Shown: piece by piece, positions 10,943 through 20,494 of the stretch
Layout of the letters: each line of letters starts with the position of its first letter
Numbering within the stretch: the first letter of the stretch is position 1
Origin: 66-474 sp044464225
GTDB taxonomy: Bacteria > Pseudomonadota > Gammaproteobacteria > Xanthomonadales > Rhodanobacteraceae
Direction: 5' to 3'
DNA: 64,000 bases
Assembly: GCA_044464225.1 (NCBI GenBank)
Contig: JBIQLN010000001.1
Coordinates: forward strand, 124,001 to 188,000
Made by a program: the position numbers and the translations under genes
The notes under the pieces: generated by a model
Told to the model about the DNA's origin: nothing
Seen by the model: only the letters and a program-made list of their open reading frames with translations
Database searches by the model: none

Positions 10943-11797
10943 TCATTCCGGCAAGGCGCGCCGGTACAGCGCCGACACCATCACGTAGCTGATGATCATC
11001 AGCAGCAGCCAGGAACCGATCTTCTCGGGCGGCACCATGTGCCATGCGCGGTGTTGCGCGGGGTACATCCATGCGCGGGTGAAGGTGCCCAGGTTTTCGG
11101 CGAACCAGATGAACAGCGCGACCAGCATGAAACCCAGCAGCAGCGGCATGCGCCGGTATTTCCTGCGCACCCGGTAATTGACCTGGCAAGGTCCGAACAT
11201 CCATGCGACCACGACGAACAGCAGCCAGCGCAGGTCGAACCCGTAATGGTCCGTGAAAAAGTTCAGATAGATGGCGACCGCCAGCAATGCAGCGTGGCCC
11301 CAGCGCGGGTGCCCTTCGAAGCGGAATTCGAACAGCCGCCACGCCCGCGCGATGTAGCTGCCGACCGAGGCATACATGAAGCCGGTGAACAGCGGCACTC
11401 CGCCGACGTGCAGGATCGAGGCATCCGGATAGACCCACGAACCGGTCGCCGTCTTGAAAAGCTCCATCAGCGTGCCGGTGACGTGGAACAGCACGATCAC
11501 CACGGCCTCACGCCGGGTTTCCAGGCCGGTCGCCAGCAGCACGGCCTGGATCGCGACGGCCATCAGGGTGACGAAGTCGTAGCGCCCGAACGGCGCATCG
11601 GCGGGCCAGAACATCCACGTGGCGATCAGCAGCGCCAGCATCAGGGCACCGAACAGGCACGCCCAGACCTGCTTGACCCCGAACCAGAACAGTTCGTGCA
11701 GGAACACGGCTGGCCGGCCGCCGCGCGACGCGCGGACGGCGATGCGGCGGTCGATGCCATGCCAACCGAGCCGCGCCGCGCGCAGGACGGCAATCAT
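10943..11797 (-). CDS. DUF817 family integral membrane protein
   Basis: 284 residues from the ATG at 11797, with about seven or eight hydrophobic segments. The pattern matches DUF817: FGVKQVWACLFGALMLALL, FHVTGTLMELFKTATGSW, GGVPLFTGFMYASVGSYIA and FIWFAENLGTFTRAWMYP are its recognisable blocks. No biochemical function is established. The frame continues 103 codons upstream, but that part has no family resemblance and overlaps a putative promoter, so it is left out. It is convergent with the hydrolase gene. Confidence 0.85.
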   Translation of the reverse strand: MIAVLRAARLGWHGIDRRIAVRASRGGRPAVFLHELFWFGVKQVWACLFGALMLALLIATWMFWPADAPFGRYDFVTLMAVAIQAVLLATGLETRREAVVIVLFHVTGTLMELFKTATGSWVYPDASILHVGGVPLFTGFMYASVGSYIARAWRLFEFRFEGHPRWGHAALLAVAIYLNFFTDHYGFDLRWLLFVVVAWMFGPCQVNYRVRRKYRRMPLLLGFMLVALFIWFAENLGTFTRAWMYPAQHRAWHMVPPEKIGSWLLLMIISYVMVSALYRRALPE

Positions 11798-11879
11798 GGC
11801 TCGTTCCCGGTCGATTCGATCAGGCCCATGGGCATTCCCGGATTTCGGGTCGATAGTACCGATTGCCGGCTCCGCCCGC

Positions 11880-11909
11880 TTGGCGCGGACGGCCTCGACC
11901 CGCCATAAT
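11880..11909 (+). promoter_or_regulatory. Possible sigma-70 promoter in the DUF817-ettA gap
   Basis: TTGGCG, an 18-base spacer and CATAAT point toward ettA, about 265 bases before its start. The rest of the 377-base gap (11798-12174) shows no convincing gene or terminator; just before ettA it has AGGGA, the probable ribosome binding site. Confidence 0.3.
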
Positions 11910-12174
11910 GAGCGGTTCCACCGAACCGCGTGGCATGGACGGACCGCCGATGGACCGGCACCGGTCCGTGGCATGACGCCACATTGCGCAGCAGGCAGTT
12001 GTGACGCGACAGGAACCTCGGCCGCCGGAACGCCCGGACGCTGGATCGACTTGCGCCGACCGTGCTGCCCGCCTGGCCCCCGTACGGGCGCCGCGCTTGC
12101 CTGCAAACCCCGACGGGACCATTGCCGATGAACCGGCCATGGTCCCCGAATGAGAGCAAAACCAGGGAAATACC

Positions 12175-13836
<1,662 letters not shown>

Positions 13837-13900
13837 AAGGCCGAGCGCCGAAGATGGCGCGAGTAACCCGACGACTTTGCGACTCCTCGAAGGCGGCGGG

Positions 13901-13930
13901 TTCCGGATCGCGGCTCCGCCGCGTCCGGAA
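13901..13930. repeat. Short REP-like inverted repeat
   Basis: TTCCGGA and TCCGGAA arms enclose a GC-rich core between ettA and the convergent WYL-like gene. It belongs to the ATTCCGG repeat family seen around 18.0, 24.7, 31.5, 34.4, 37.1 and 57.6 kb. It could serve as a transcript-end stem for ettA. Confidence 0.6.
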
Positions 13931-13962
13931 TGGCGAAGATGGCGCACGGTCTCCGACGCGAT

Positions 13963-14238
13963 TCAGAGCTGCGTGAATATCTCCCGCATCGCGGAATCAT
14001 TGCGCTTGTAATTCGGCCCCGGCTTCTTGAAATGTTCGTCCAGCACTTGCAACCCGCTGATCTTCGACACGGCGAACAGCGGTTCGGCCTGCATTCCGCC
14101 TTCCAGTTGATGGGCGCGCAGCAACTCCGTGCCGCGGTGACCGATGCCGTGGCATTGCGGCTCCACCCGCCGTGCGACATCGTGATAGATGAAGCGCAAC
14201 CTGCGCTTCTCGCGGATGGCTCGATCGATGGGATTCAT
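13963..14238 (-). CDS. Small WYL-domain-like protein
   Basis: A 91-residue protein starting MNPIDRAIREKRRLRFIYH. The sequence then runs RRVEPQCHGIGHRGTELLRAHQLEGG with a late PLFAVSKISGLQVLDEHF. This resembles a single WYL module, the ligand- or nucleic-acid-sensing fold usually found C-terminal to a DNA-binding domain. No helix-turn-helix is attached here. The frame is open upstream to 14541, but the extension overlaps the divergent metallo-hydrolase and shows no domain. Function unknown; it may act as a stand-alone sensor or partner. Confidence 0.72.
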   Translation of the reverse strand: MNPIDRAIREKRRLRFIYHDVARRVEPQCHGIGHRGTELLRAHQLEGGMQAEPLFAVSKISGLQVLDEHFKKPGPNYKRNDSAMREIFTQL

Positions 14239-14333
14239 GGTTGCCGGCCGATTTTCCCGCCCACCTGTTTCGACCACGCCATGGGGTGGTAGATTCCCTC
14301 CATCTCCACTGCGTGGCTTCACCGCCCCACGCG

Positions 14334-15305
14334 ATGCCCGGCTTCGGGACCACCACGGCTCCTTCACGCCGCCGCCTGCTGCGGGCCGCCGGCATTGCCT
14401 TCGCGGCCATGGCGGCCGGCCGGGCGGGCGCGTTCGCTGCACCCGCAGGCAAACGCCGGAACCGTGAATCGACACTCGTCCTGCTCGGTACCGCCGGCGG
14501 GCCGACGCCCAAGCGCGACCGCTCGGCGCCCGCCAGCGCAATCGTGGTCGGCCACGACATCTACGTGATCGATTGCGGCGATGGCGTCGCGCGACAGATG
14601 GTGCTGGCCGGCCTCGACCTGAAACGGATTCGCGACGTTTTCATCACCCACCAGCATTCCGACCACAACGCCGATTACGGCAACCTGCTGCTGCTCGCGT
14701 GGGAAACCGGCCTGAACACGCCGGTAAACACGTACGGTCCACCGCCGCTCGCGCAGATGACCGAGCTGTTCCTGGAGATGCAGGCCTACGACATCCACGT
14801 CCGCGAGCAGGACGAGGGCCGGCCGCCGCTCGGCAAGCTGTTCGCGCCGCACGAGGTCACGCGTGCCGGCCCCGTGATGCACGACGCGAACATCAAGGTG
14901 ACGGCTGCCCTGGTGCACCATCCGTTGGTGGAGCCGGCGTTCGCGTATCGCTTCGACTGCCCCGATCGTTCGATCGTGTTTTCGGGCGACACCAGCCCCA
15001 GCGAGAACCTGATCGAACTGGCGCGCGGCGCCGACGTCCTGGTCCACGAAGTGATGGACCTCGAGCTGATCGGTCGGGCACTCGAGTTCGATCCGTACGC
15101 CAGGACCTTACGGCGGCACCTGCTCGATTCACATACCCCGATGTCCGAGGTCGGCCGGATCGCGACCGAGGCCGGCGTAAAAACGCTGGTCCTGAATCAC
15201 TTCGTGCCGGGCATCGTCCCGATCCCCGACAAGGTGTGGATCGACGCGGTCAAGCCACACTTCAAGGGCCGACTCGTCGTCGGCCACGATCTGATGGTGC
15301 TTTGA
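14334..15305 (+). CDS. Exported metallo-beta-lactamase-fold hydrolase (RNase Z / arylsulfatase AtsA-like branch)
   Basis: 323 residues from the ATG at 14334. The N-terminus (PSRRRLLRAAGIAFAAMAAGRAGAFA) has a basic RRR stretch and hydrophobic core like a Tat or Sec signal. The fold signature is ITHQHSDHNADYG, with GTAGGP at the first strand, FSGDTSPSENLIELARGADVLVHE and a C-terminal LNHFVPG. This arrangement is that of the RNase Z-like family, several members of which are secreted phospho- or sulfo-esterases. The export signal argues against a tRNA-processing role. The substrate is not predictable. Confidence 0.8.
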   Translation: MPGFGTTTAPSRRRLLRAAGIAFAAMAAGRAGAFAAPAGKRRNRESTLVLLGTAGGPTPKRDRSAPASAIVVGHDIYVIDCGDGVARQMVLAGLDLKRIRDVFITHQHSDHNADYGNLLLLAWETGLNTPVNTYGPPPLAQMTELFLEMQAYDIHVREQDEGRPPLGKLFAPHEVTRAGPVMHDANIKVTAALVHHPLVEPAFAYRFDCPDRSIVFSGDTSPSENLIELARGADVLVHEVMDLELIGRALEFDPYARTLRRHLLDSHTPMSEVGRIATEAGVKTLVLNHFVPGIVPIPDKVWIDAVKPHFKGRLVVGHDLMVL

Positions 15306-15389
15306 TCCACCGAGCGCCGGCTCGCAGCGTGGCTGGGCTTCCGTTGCCAACGTCCCGGCGAATGCCCCACTTGGCGACCGTCGCGCCGA

Positions 15390-15869
15390 TCAGGGATGAT
15401 CGCGCTCCAGGAGTTCCATCGCCATCACGATCGCGTCCTCGCGACCGCGCCGCGCCGGATAGTAGCCGGGCCGGCGGCCGATCTCGTTGAAGCCGGCGCG
15501 CTCGTACATCGCGTGCGCCAGTTCGTTGGACGGCCGTACCTCCAGGAACACGCGCGCGGCACGGTGCCAGCGCGCGAGATCGAGTACACGCTTCAACAGG
15601 TACGCGCCATGGCCGCGTCCTTGGTGCAGCGGCGCGACGCAGACATTGAGGATATGTGCTTCGCCCGCGCCCACCGAAAGAATGCCGTAGCCGATGATTG
15701 CGCCGCCCTGCTCCAGCACCCAGCAGTGGTGGCCGTTGTCGAGGCAACTGCGGAAGATGCCGCGGGACCACGGGAACTCGTAGGCGGCCGCTTCGATGTT
15801 GGCGACCGCGGAAATGTCCTCGTGCGTCATCGGGCGCAGCGCGGCTTCCAGTGGCGCGACCGCGGCCAT
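15390..15869 (-). CDS. rimI: Ribosomal protein S18 alanine N-acetyltransferase
   Basis: A 159-residue GNAT-fold acetyltransferase. The acetyl-CoA loop is VCVAPLHQGRGHGAYLL, preceded by YEFPWSRGIFRSCLDNGHHCWVL in two blocks typical of RimI, and the C-terminal block has NELAHAMYERAGFNEIGRRPGYY. It acetylates the N-terminal alanine of S18 in the cytoplasm. It begins one base after the end of the HolD-like gene, the same order as holD-rimI in enteric bacteria. Confidence 0.93.
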   Translation of the reverse strand: MAAVAPLEAALRPMTHEDISAVANIEAAAYEFPWSRGIFRSCLDNGHHCWVLEQGGAIIGYGILSVGAGEAHILNVCVAPLHQGRGHGAYLLKRVLDLARWHRAARVFLEVRPSNELAHAMYERAGFNEIGRRPGYYPARRGREDAIVMAMELLERDHP

Positions 15870-15870
15870 C

Positions 15871-16341
15871 TCAGGATCCGCCGCGGCCCAGCGCCTGCAT
15901 GCGTTCCCACAACAGGCGCTTGCGTTCGCGATCGGCGTGCAGCACGCGCAGCGGGTCGGCGCGCAGCACCCGCAGCATCGGAACGCCTTCCGGCAGCGGT
16001 GCCGCGCCGAACACCATCACCGCGGCGGTGGAGTCTTGCGCCACGTCGCACACGCGCACGCGCTGCAATCCGGCCTTGCCCACCGCTTCGGTCAAAGCCG
16101 CGTACATGCTGCGGATGGCCGGATCGTCCAGTTCCGCCGGGTCGGGCTGCAGCGCGAGCCGGCGGATGGCGGTCTGCGCCGCCACGGCCGGCGGCGGCGC
16201 AACGCCCGCGACCACTTCTCCGGCGACCCGAATTTCCACTGGCGCAGCGACGGCAGCGGACACAGGCCGGCGCAGGCGCAAGGGCTGGACGCCCAACGCG
16301 CGCAGCCGCCGGTCGCGCAGCGCGGGCGCAACGTCATTCAT
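15871..16341 (-). CDS. Putative DNA polymerase III psi subunit (HolD-like)
   Basis: 156 residues from the ATG at 16341. The N-terminus RRLRALGVQPLRLRRP resembles the conserved LGI...W.LRRP block of E. coli HolD, which binds the chi subunit. The C-terminal stretch LRADPLRVLHADRERKRLLWERM resembles the HolD tail, where a residue run LRANP..RAALW is found. It lies directly upstream of rimI, as holD does in E. coli. The middle is alanine-rich and poorly conserved, so detection by simple similarity is hard. Its start overlaps the end of pssA by eight bases. The function is inferred from short motifs and gene order. Confidence 0.55.
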   Translation of the reverse strand: MNDVAPALRDRRLRALGVQPLRLRRPVSAAVAAPVEIRVAGEVVAGVAPPPAVAAQTAIRRLALQPDPAELDDPAIRSMYAALTEAVGKAGLQRVRVCDVAQDSTAAVMVFGAAPLPEGVPMLRVLRADPLRVLHADRERKRLLWERMQALGRGGS

Positions 16342-17140
16342 GGGGATGCGCTTCCTGGGCATGCCGGCGCGCCATCCGCACGCGTCGACGCGAGGAGCGG
16401 CTGCGCAAGCCCCACAACGTGATCACGATGCCGGACAGTGCGTAGGCCGTGGCCAGCGCCAGCAGCACCAGCGCGGTATTCAGCGCCAACGCAACGATGA
16501 TCAGCACCGCCAGGATGATCCACACGAACGGCACCCGGTCACTCACCGGCAGCGTCTTGAAACTGAAATAGCGCACGCGGCTGACCATGAGCAAGCCGGC
16601 GATCACGGCAAGCACCGGCGTGAAGAAGCACAGCCACTGCCCTTCCACCCCGAAATTCTCCATCGTCCAGACGAACGACATGCACAGCCCGGCCGCCGCG
16701 GGACTGGCAAGGCCCTGGAAATAGCGCTTGTCGGCGACGCCCACCTGGGTGTTGAAGCGCGCCAGCCGCAGCGCCGCGCAGGCGGCATACAGGAATGCCG
16801 CACACCAGCCGACCTTGCTCCATACGGGGCCATACTCGCGGAGGTATTGCAGCGACCACGTGTACAGCACCAGCGAGGGCGCCAGCCCGAAGCTCACCAG
16901 GTCCGACAGCGAGTCGTATTGCACCCCGAATTCGCTCTGGGTGCCGGTGAGCCGCGCCACGCGGCCATCCATGCCGTCCAGCAGCGCGGCCACGAACACC
17001 GCGATCGCGGCATGCGTGTAGAACCCCAGGATGCCCGCCACGATCGCGTAGAAGCCGGCAAACATTGCGCCGGTCGTGAACAGGTTCGGCAGCAGGTAGA
17101 TGCCGCGTCGCGGGGTTTTACGGGGAAGCAGGTCGGTCAT
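16334..17140 (-). CDS. pssA: CDP-diacylglycerol-serine O-phosphatidyltransferase
   Basis: 268 residues from the ATG at 17140 (MTDLLPRKTPRRGIYLLPN). It has about seven membrane segments and the CDP-alcohol phosphatidyltransferase signature DGMDGRVARLTGTQSEFG followed by YDSLSD (DGxxARx8GxxxDxxxD). The NLFTTGAMFAGFYAI start is typical of the membrane-embedded subclass II PssA. It makes phosphatidylserine, the precursor of phosphatidylethanolamine. It is first in a pssA-holD-like-rimI cluster with overlapping or abutting ends. The frame is open to 17203, but the extension has no family match. Confidence 0.94.
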   Translation of the reverse strand: MTDLLPRKTPRRGIYLLPNLFTTGAMFAGFYAIVAGILGFYTHAAIAVFVAALLDGMDGRVARLTGTQSEFGVQYDSLSDLVSFGLAPSLVLYTWSLQYLREYGPVWSKVGWCAAFLYAACAALRLARFNTQVGVADKRYFQGLASPAAAGLCMSFVWTMENFGVEGQWLCFFTPVLAVIAGLLMVSRVRYFSFKTLPVSDRVPFVWIILAVLIIVALALNTALVLLALATAYALSGIVITLWGLRSRSSRRRVRMARRHAQEAHPHE

Positions 17141-17283
17141 GCGCGGAAATTCGAGGCCTCGAATCCAGTTTAACCCATGGCCAGGGCCTGGGTGGCCCAC
17201 CATACAAACGTGACGGCCGTCCGAAAGCGCGCAAACGGCTGTGGCATACTCGCGCCACCGTTCAGCGCGCCTCGGGGCCTTCC

Positions 17284-17751
17284 ATGCAACTGCGCACGTT
17301 CATTGCCGCGTCGGTCATCGGACTTTCACTCGCCTGCGTCGCGGGCTTCGCCAGCGCCCAGCAGATCTACAAGTGGAAGGACGCCAACGGAGTCGTGCAT
17401 TTCTCGCAGACACCGCCCTCCGGCAGCACGCATTACACCGAGATGCGGCTTGCCAGCCAGCCCGACGTATCGTCCGGGACGCCGGCGCCGCCGGATGCGG
17501 CAGGCCAAAACGAATCCGAAAACCGCCCGGCCCGGCCCGCCTCGGGTGGCACGCAACCCGACACGCCCTCCAACCGCGCCGAACTCTGCAAGCAGCTGAG
17601 CTCCAACATCGCGCTGCTGCAAAGCAAGCAGCCGGTCGTGACCGACGGCAGCGATGGCAAGCAGCAGGTAATGAGCGACAACGCCCGCGAGCAGCAACTC
17701 GCCACCGCCCGCGCACAGCAGGTGCAGTACTGCTCGTCGCAGGGAAGTTGA
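17284..17751 (+). CDS. Exported DUF4124 domain protein
   Basis: A 155-residue protein with a signal peptide (residues 1-25, ending GFASA before QQIYKW). The DUF4124 motif QQIYKWKDANGVVHFSQTPP starts directly after cleavage. The C-terminal half is rich in Gln and Ser and has no recognised domain. DUF4124 proteins are common periplasmic proteins of Gamma- and Betaproteobacteria without a settled role. Divergent from pssA. Confidence 0.88.
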   Translation: MQLRTFIAASVIGLSLACVAGFASAQQIYKWKDANGVVHFSQTPPSGSTHYTEMRLASQPDVSSGTPAPPDAAGQNESENRPARPASGGTQPDTPSNRAELCKQLSSNIALLQSKQPVVTDGSDGKQQVMSDNAREQQLATARAQQVQYCSSQGS

Positions 17752-18188
17752 TCCGCTCGCCGCCGGCGCGGCATCGACATCTGTCTTGACCCCCGTGCGC
17801 CATGTAGTTGGGCTGACCACGAGCTTCATCCGTGGGGGTCCAGCGCGGGTGCCTGAAGATTCGACATCCAGGTCTTTTTCCGCGCCCCTCCCGGGGCGTG
17901 GGCGACTTTCTCTTGGCCACGCAAAGAAGAAAGGTTACCGTCCGCCCGGGAGGCGACGGTAAAGGACAGGGCGTCAACATGCGGATCGAATACACCAAAC
18001 CGAAACCGATTCCGGATCGCGCTGCGCGCGACCGGAATGACGAATCCAGTCGATGTCGTCTTCCGGGGCCGCTCACGCGAGCGGGGGGGGGTGGAACCCC
18101 CGAATCGGTCATCGGCCGCCATGCTCCGTGTAAAAAACACGGCGAAATTCACCGTTACAATTCGGCGTTTTACGCCGGATAAAAAGCG
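17752..18188. repeat. Gene-free stretch with repeat fragments and proS leader
   Basis: 437 bases without a credible gene. From about 17880 to 17960 it holds a repeat with CTCTTGGCCACGCAAAGAAG flanked by CCTCCCGGG and CCCGGGAGG-like arms. At 18010-18037 there is an ATTCCGG-type palindrome. A run of nine G lies at 18083-18091. Close to proS, CCGTGT-AAAAA-ACACGG (18126-18142) and CGGCGT-TTT-ACGCCG (18164-18178) can fold, and TACAAT at 18156-18161 may be a -10 box without a clear -35. Confidence 0.55.
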
Positions 18189-19895
18189 ATGCGCCTGTCT
18201 CGATTCCACCTCGCCACCACCCGCGAGGCGCCCGCCGATGCGGAGATCGTCAGCCACAAGCTGATGTTGCGGGCTGGGATGATCCGCAAACTCGCGTCGG
18301 GCATATACACCTGGTCGCCGCTGGGCCTTCGCGTCTTGCGCAAGGTCGAGGCCACGGTGCGCGAGGAAATGAACCGCGCCGGCGCGGTCGAGCTCTTGAT
18401 GCCCACGATCCAGCCGAAGGAATTGTGGGAAGAGACGGGCCGCTGGCGGAAGTTCGGCCCCCAGCTCCTGAAAATCAGGGACCGCAAGGAGGCCGAGTAC
18501 TGCTACGCCCCGACGGCCGAGGAAGTAGTGACCGACTTCGCTCGCAACGAATTGCGCAGCTACAAGCAGCTGCCACTGAACCTGTACCAGGTCCAGACCA
18601 AGTTCCGCGACGAAATCCGCCCGCGCTTCGGCGTGATGCGCGCGCGCGAATTCCTGATGAAGGATGCGTATTCGTTCGACCTGAGCGCCGAGGGTCTGGC
18701 CGAGTCGTACCGCATCATGCATGACGCCTACGTGCGCATCTTCACGCGGCTCGGACTTGAATTCCGGGCGGTGCAGGCCGACACCGGGGCGATCGGCGGC
18801 AGTGCCTCGCAGGAATTCCACGTGCTGGCCGATTCGGGGGAGGATGCACTGGCGTTCTCGACGGAATCCGATTACGCCGCCAACGTGGAGCGCGCCGAAG
18901 CCCTGGCGCCGGCGACACCGCGTCCCGCGCCCGCGCAGCCACTGGCCCGCGTCGATACGCCCACGCAGAAAACCATCGAGGAAGTCAGTGCATTCCTGAA
19001 GGTGCCGCCCACGCAGTGCATCAAGACCCTGATCGTGCGCGGCAACGATGGCCTGGTCGCGCTGTGCCTGCGCGGCGACCATGAAATCAACGAAATCAAG
19101 GCGGGCAAGCTTGTGGAATTGCCCGGCGAATCGACGCTCGCCGACGAGGCCGAAATCGTGAAGCGCATCGGCTGCGTGCCGGGCTTCCTGGGCCCGGTCG
19201 GCCTGCCCGACGACATCCCGGTGATCGTCGACGGCGCCGCGGCGGCGGTCGCGGATTTCGTGTGCGGCGGCAACGCCGCAGGCACGCATTACACCGGCGC
19301 CAACTGGGAGCGCGACGCGCGCATCACCCGGATCGAAGACCTGCGCAAGGTCGTCGCGGGCGATCCTTCACCGGATGGGAAAGGCACGCTCGGCATCGCA
19401 CGCGGCATCGAAGTGGGCCATGTATTCCAGCTCGGCACGAAATATTCGGAAGCGCTGGGTGCGACGGTACTGGACGATGCAGGCCAAAACCGCGTGCTTT
19501 ACATGGGCTGCTATGGCATCGGCATCAGCCGCATCGTGGCCGCCGCCATCGAACAAAATCACGACGACGCCGGCATCATCTGGCCCGAACCAATGGCGCC
19601 GTGGCGCGCCGTCATTTGCCTGATCAATCCGAAAAACAATCCCGGCGTGAATACCGCCGCCGAATCGCTGTATGCGGAACTGAATGCGCGCGGCATCGAA
19701 ACCGCACTGGACGATCGCGGCTTGCGGCCAGGCGCGATGTTCGCCGACCTCGAATTGATCGGGATCCCGCACCGCATCGTCGTCAGCGAGCGCGGTCTTG
19801 CCGCCGGCACATTCGAATATCGCGGCCGGCGCGACCGCGAAAGCCGGAACCTGGACCACGATGCGCTGATGAAGCTGTTTGCGCCGGCCGATTGA
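18189..19895 (+). CDS. proS: Prolyl-tRNA synthetase (bacterial type)
   Basis: A 568-residue class II synthetase charging tRNA-Pro. The catalytic domain shows HKLMLRAGMIRKLASGIYTW, QTKFRDEIRPRFGVMRAREF (motif 2) and GCYGIGISRIVAAAIEQN (motif 3). The editing insertion (about residues 225-385; LKVPPTQCIKTLIVRG) that removes mischarged Ala and Cys is present. The C-terminal anticodon-binding domain ends at the stop. Length is normal for the family. Expression may depend on the hairpin-rich leader just upstream. Confidence 0.97.
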   Translation: MRLSRFHLATTREAPADAEIVSHKLMLRAGMIRKLASGIYTWSPLGLRVLRKVEATVREEMNRAGAVELLMPTIQPKELWEETGRWRKFGPQLLKIRDRKEAEYCYAPTAEEVVTDFARNELRSYKQLPLNLYQVQTKFRDEIRPRFGVMRAREFLMKDAYSFDLSAEGLAESYRIMHDAYVRIFTRLGLEFRAVQADTGAIGGSASQEFHVLADSGEDALAFSTESDYAANVERAEALAPATPRPAPAQPLARVDTPTQKTIEEVSAFLKVPPTQCIKTLIVRGNDGLVALCLRGDHEINEIKAGKLVELPGESTLADEAEIVKRIGCVPGFLGPVGLPDDIPVIVDGAAAAVADFVCGGNAAGTHYTGANWERDARITRIEDLRKVVAGDPSPDGKGTLGIARGIEVGHVFQLGTKYSEALGATVLDDAGQNRVLYMGCYGIGISRIVAAAIEQNHDDAGIIWPEPMAPWRAVICLINPKNNPGVNTAAESLYAELNARGIETALDDRGLRPGAMFADLELIGIPHRIVVSERGLAAGTFEYRGRRDRESRNLDHDALMKLFAPAD

Positions 19896-20020
19896 GCCTG
19901 CAAGCGCGGTATTTTGCAACCGTCGGTCGTTTGGGCGAAAATGCGCACTGCCGGCCGCAGTTAATCGCATCGATTGGCCGCGCAACACACCTCCACATTC
20001 CACAAACAATCGGAGCCAAC

Positions 20021-20332
20021 ATGGCCATTGATGTCAGCTCGCTCAGCGAAAGGCAGCTCAAGGAACTCATCCGCAAGGCGCGTGGCCGCATGAAGAACAT
20101 CGACAAGGAGAAAATCGCCAAGGTCAAGGCCAAGATCAATGCGGTATTGAAGTCCGAGGGCGTGACCTTTGCACAGGTTTATGGCAAGAAACGCGGTGGC
20201 AAGGGCAAGGTCGCCCCGAAATACCGCAACCCGAATGGAACGGAAACCTGGTCCGGCCGCGGCAAGCGCCCGCGCTGGTTTCTTGCCGCAATCAAATCCG
20301 GCAAGAAAGAAAAGGACCTGTTGATCAAATAA
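20021..20332 (+). CDS. H-NS/HvrA family nucleoid-associated protein
   Basis: A 103-residue basic protein. The N-terminal half is a charged helical oligomerisation region (SERQLKELIRKARGRM). The C-terminal DNA-binding motif is YRNPNGTETWSGRGKRPRW, the H-NS/BV3F/HvrA signature. Such proteins bind curved AT-rich DNA and silence acquired genes. GGAG six bases before the ATG at 20021 supports the start. It follows proS by 125 bases. The frame runs further upstream inside proS but is not coding there. Confidence 0.9.
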   Translation: MAIDVSSLSERQLKELIRKARGRMKNIDKEKIAKVKAKINAVLKSEGVTFAQVYGKKRGGKGKVAPKYRNPNGTETWSGRGKRPRWFLAAIKSGKKEKDLLIK

Positions 20333-20494
20333 TGATCGACGACCAAGGGTTTTTCGGCCATGGACGGCCCTGCCCGGAACCGATGCGGCGGTACACGCCC
20401 GGTCGGCGCGCGCCGGCATTGCCCCGCGTTTCGGCAAGCCACCACCCTGGATCGCGGCAACGCAGTTCGACGATGCGCGCGTTCGAACAAGCCT

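Noticed and set aside
15698..17173. 491-codon plus-strand frame across rimI, the HolD-like gene and pssA
   Set aside because: Antisense shadow; the minus-strand genes have recognisable families and coupled starts.
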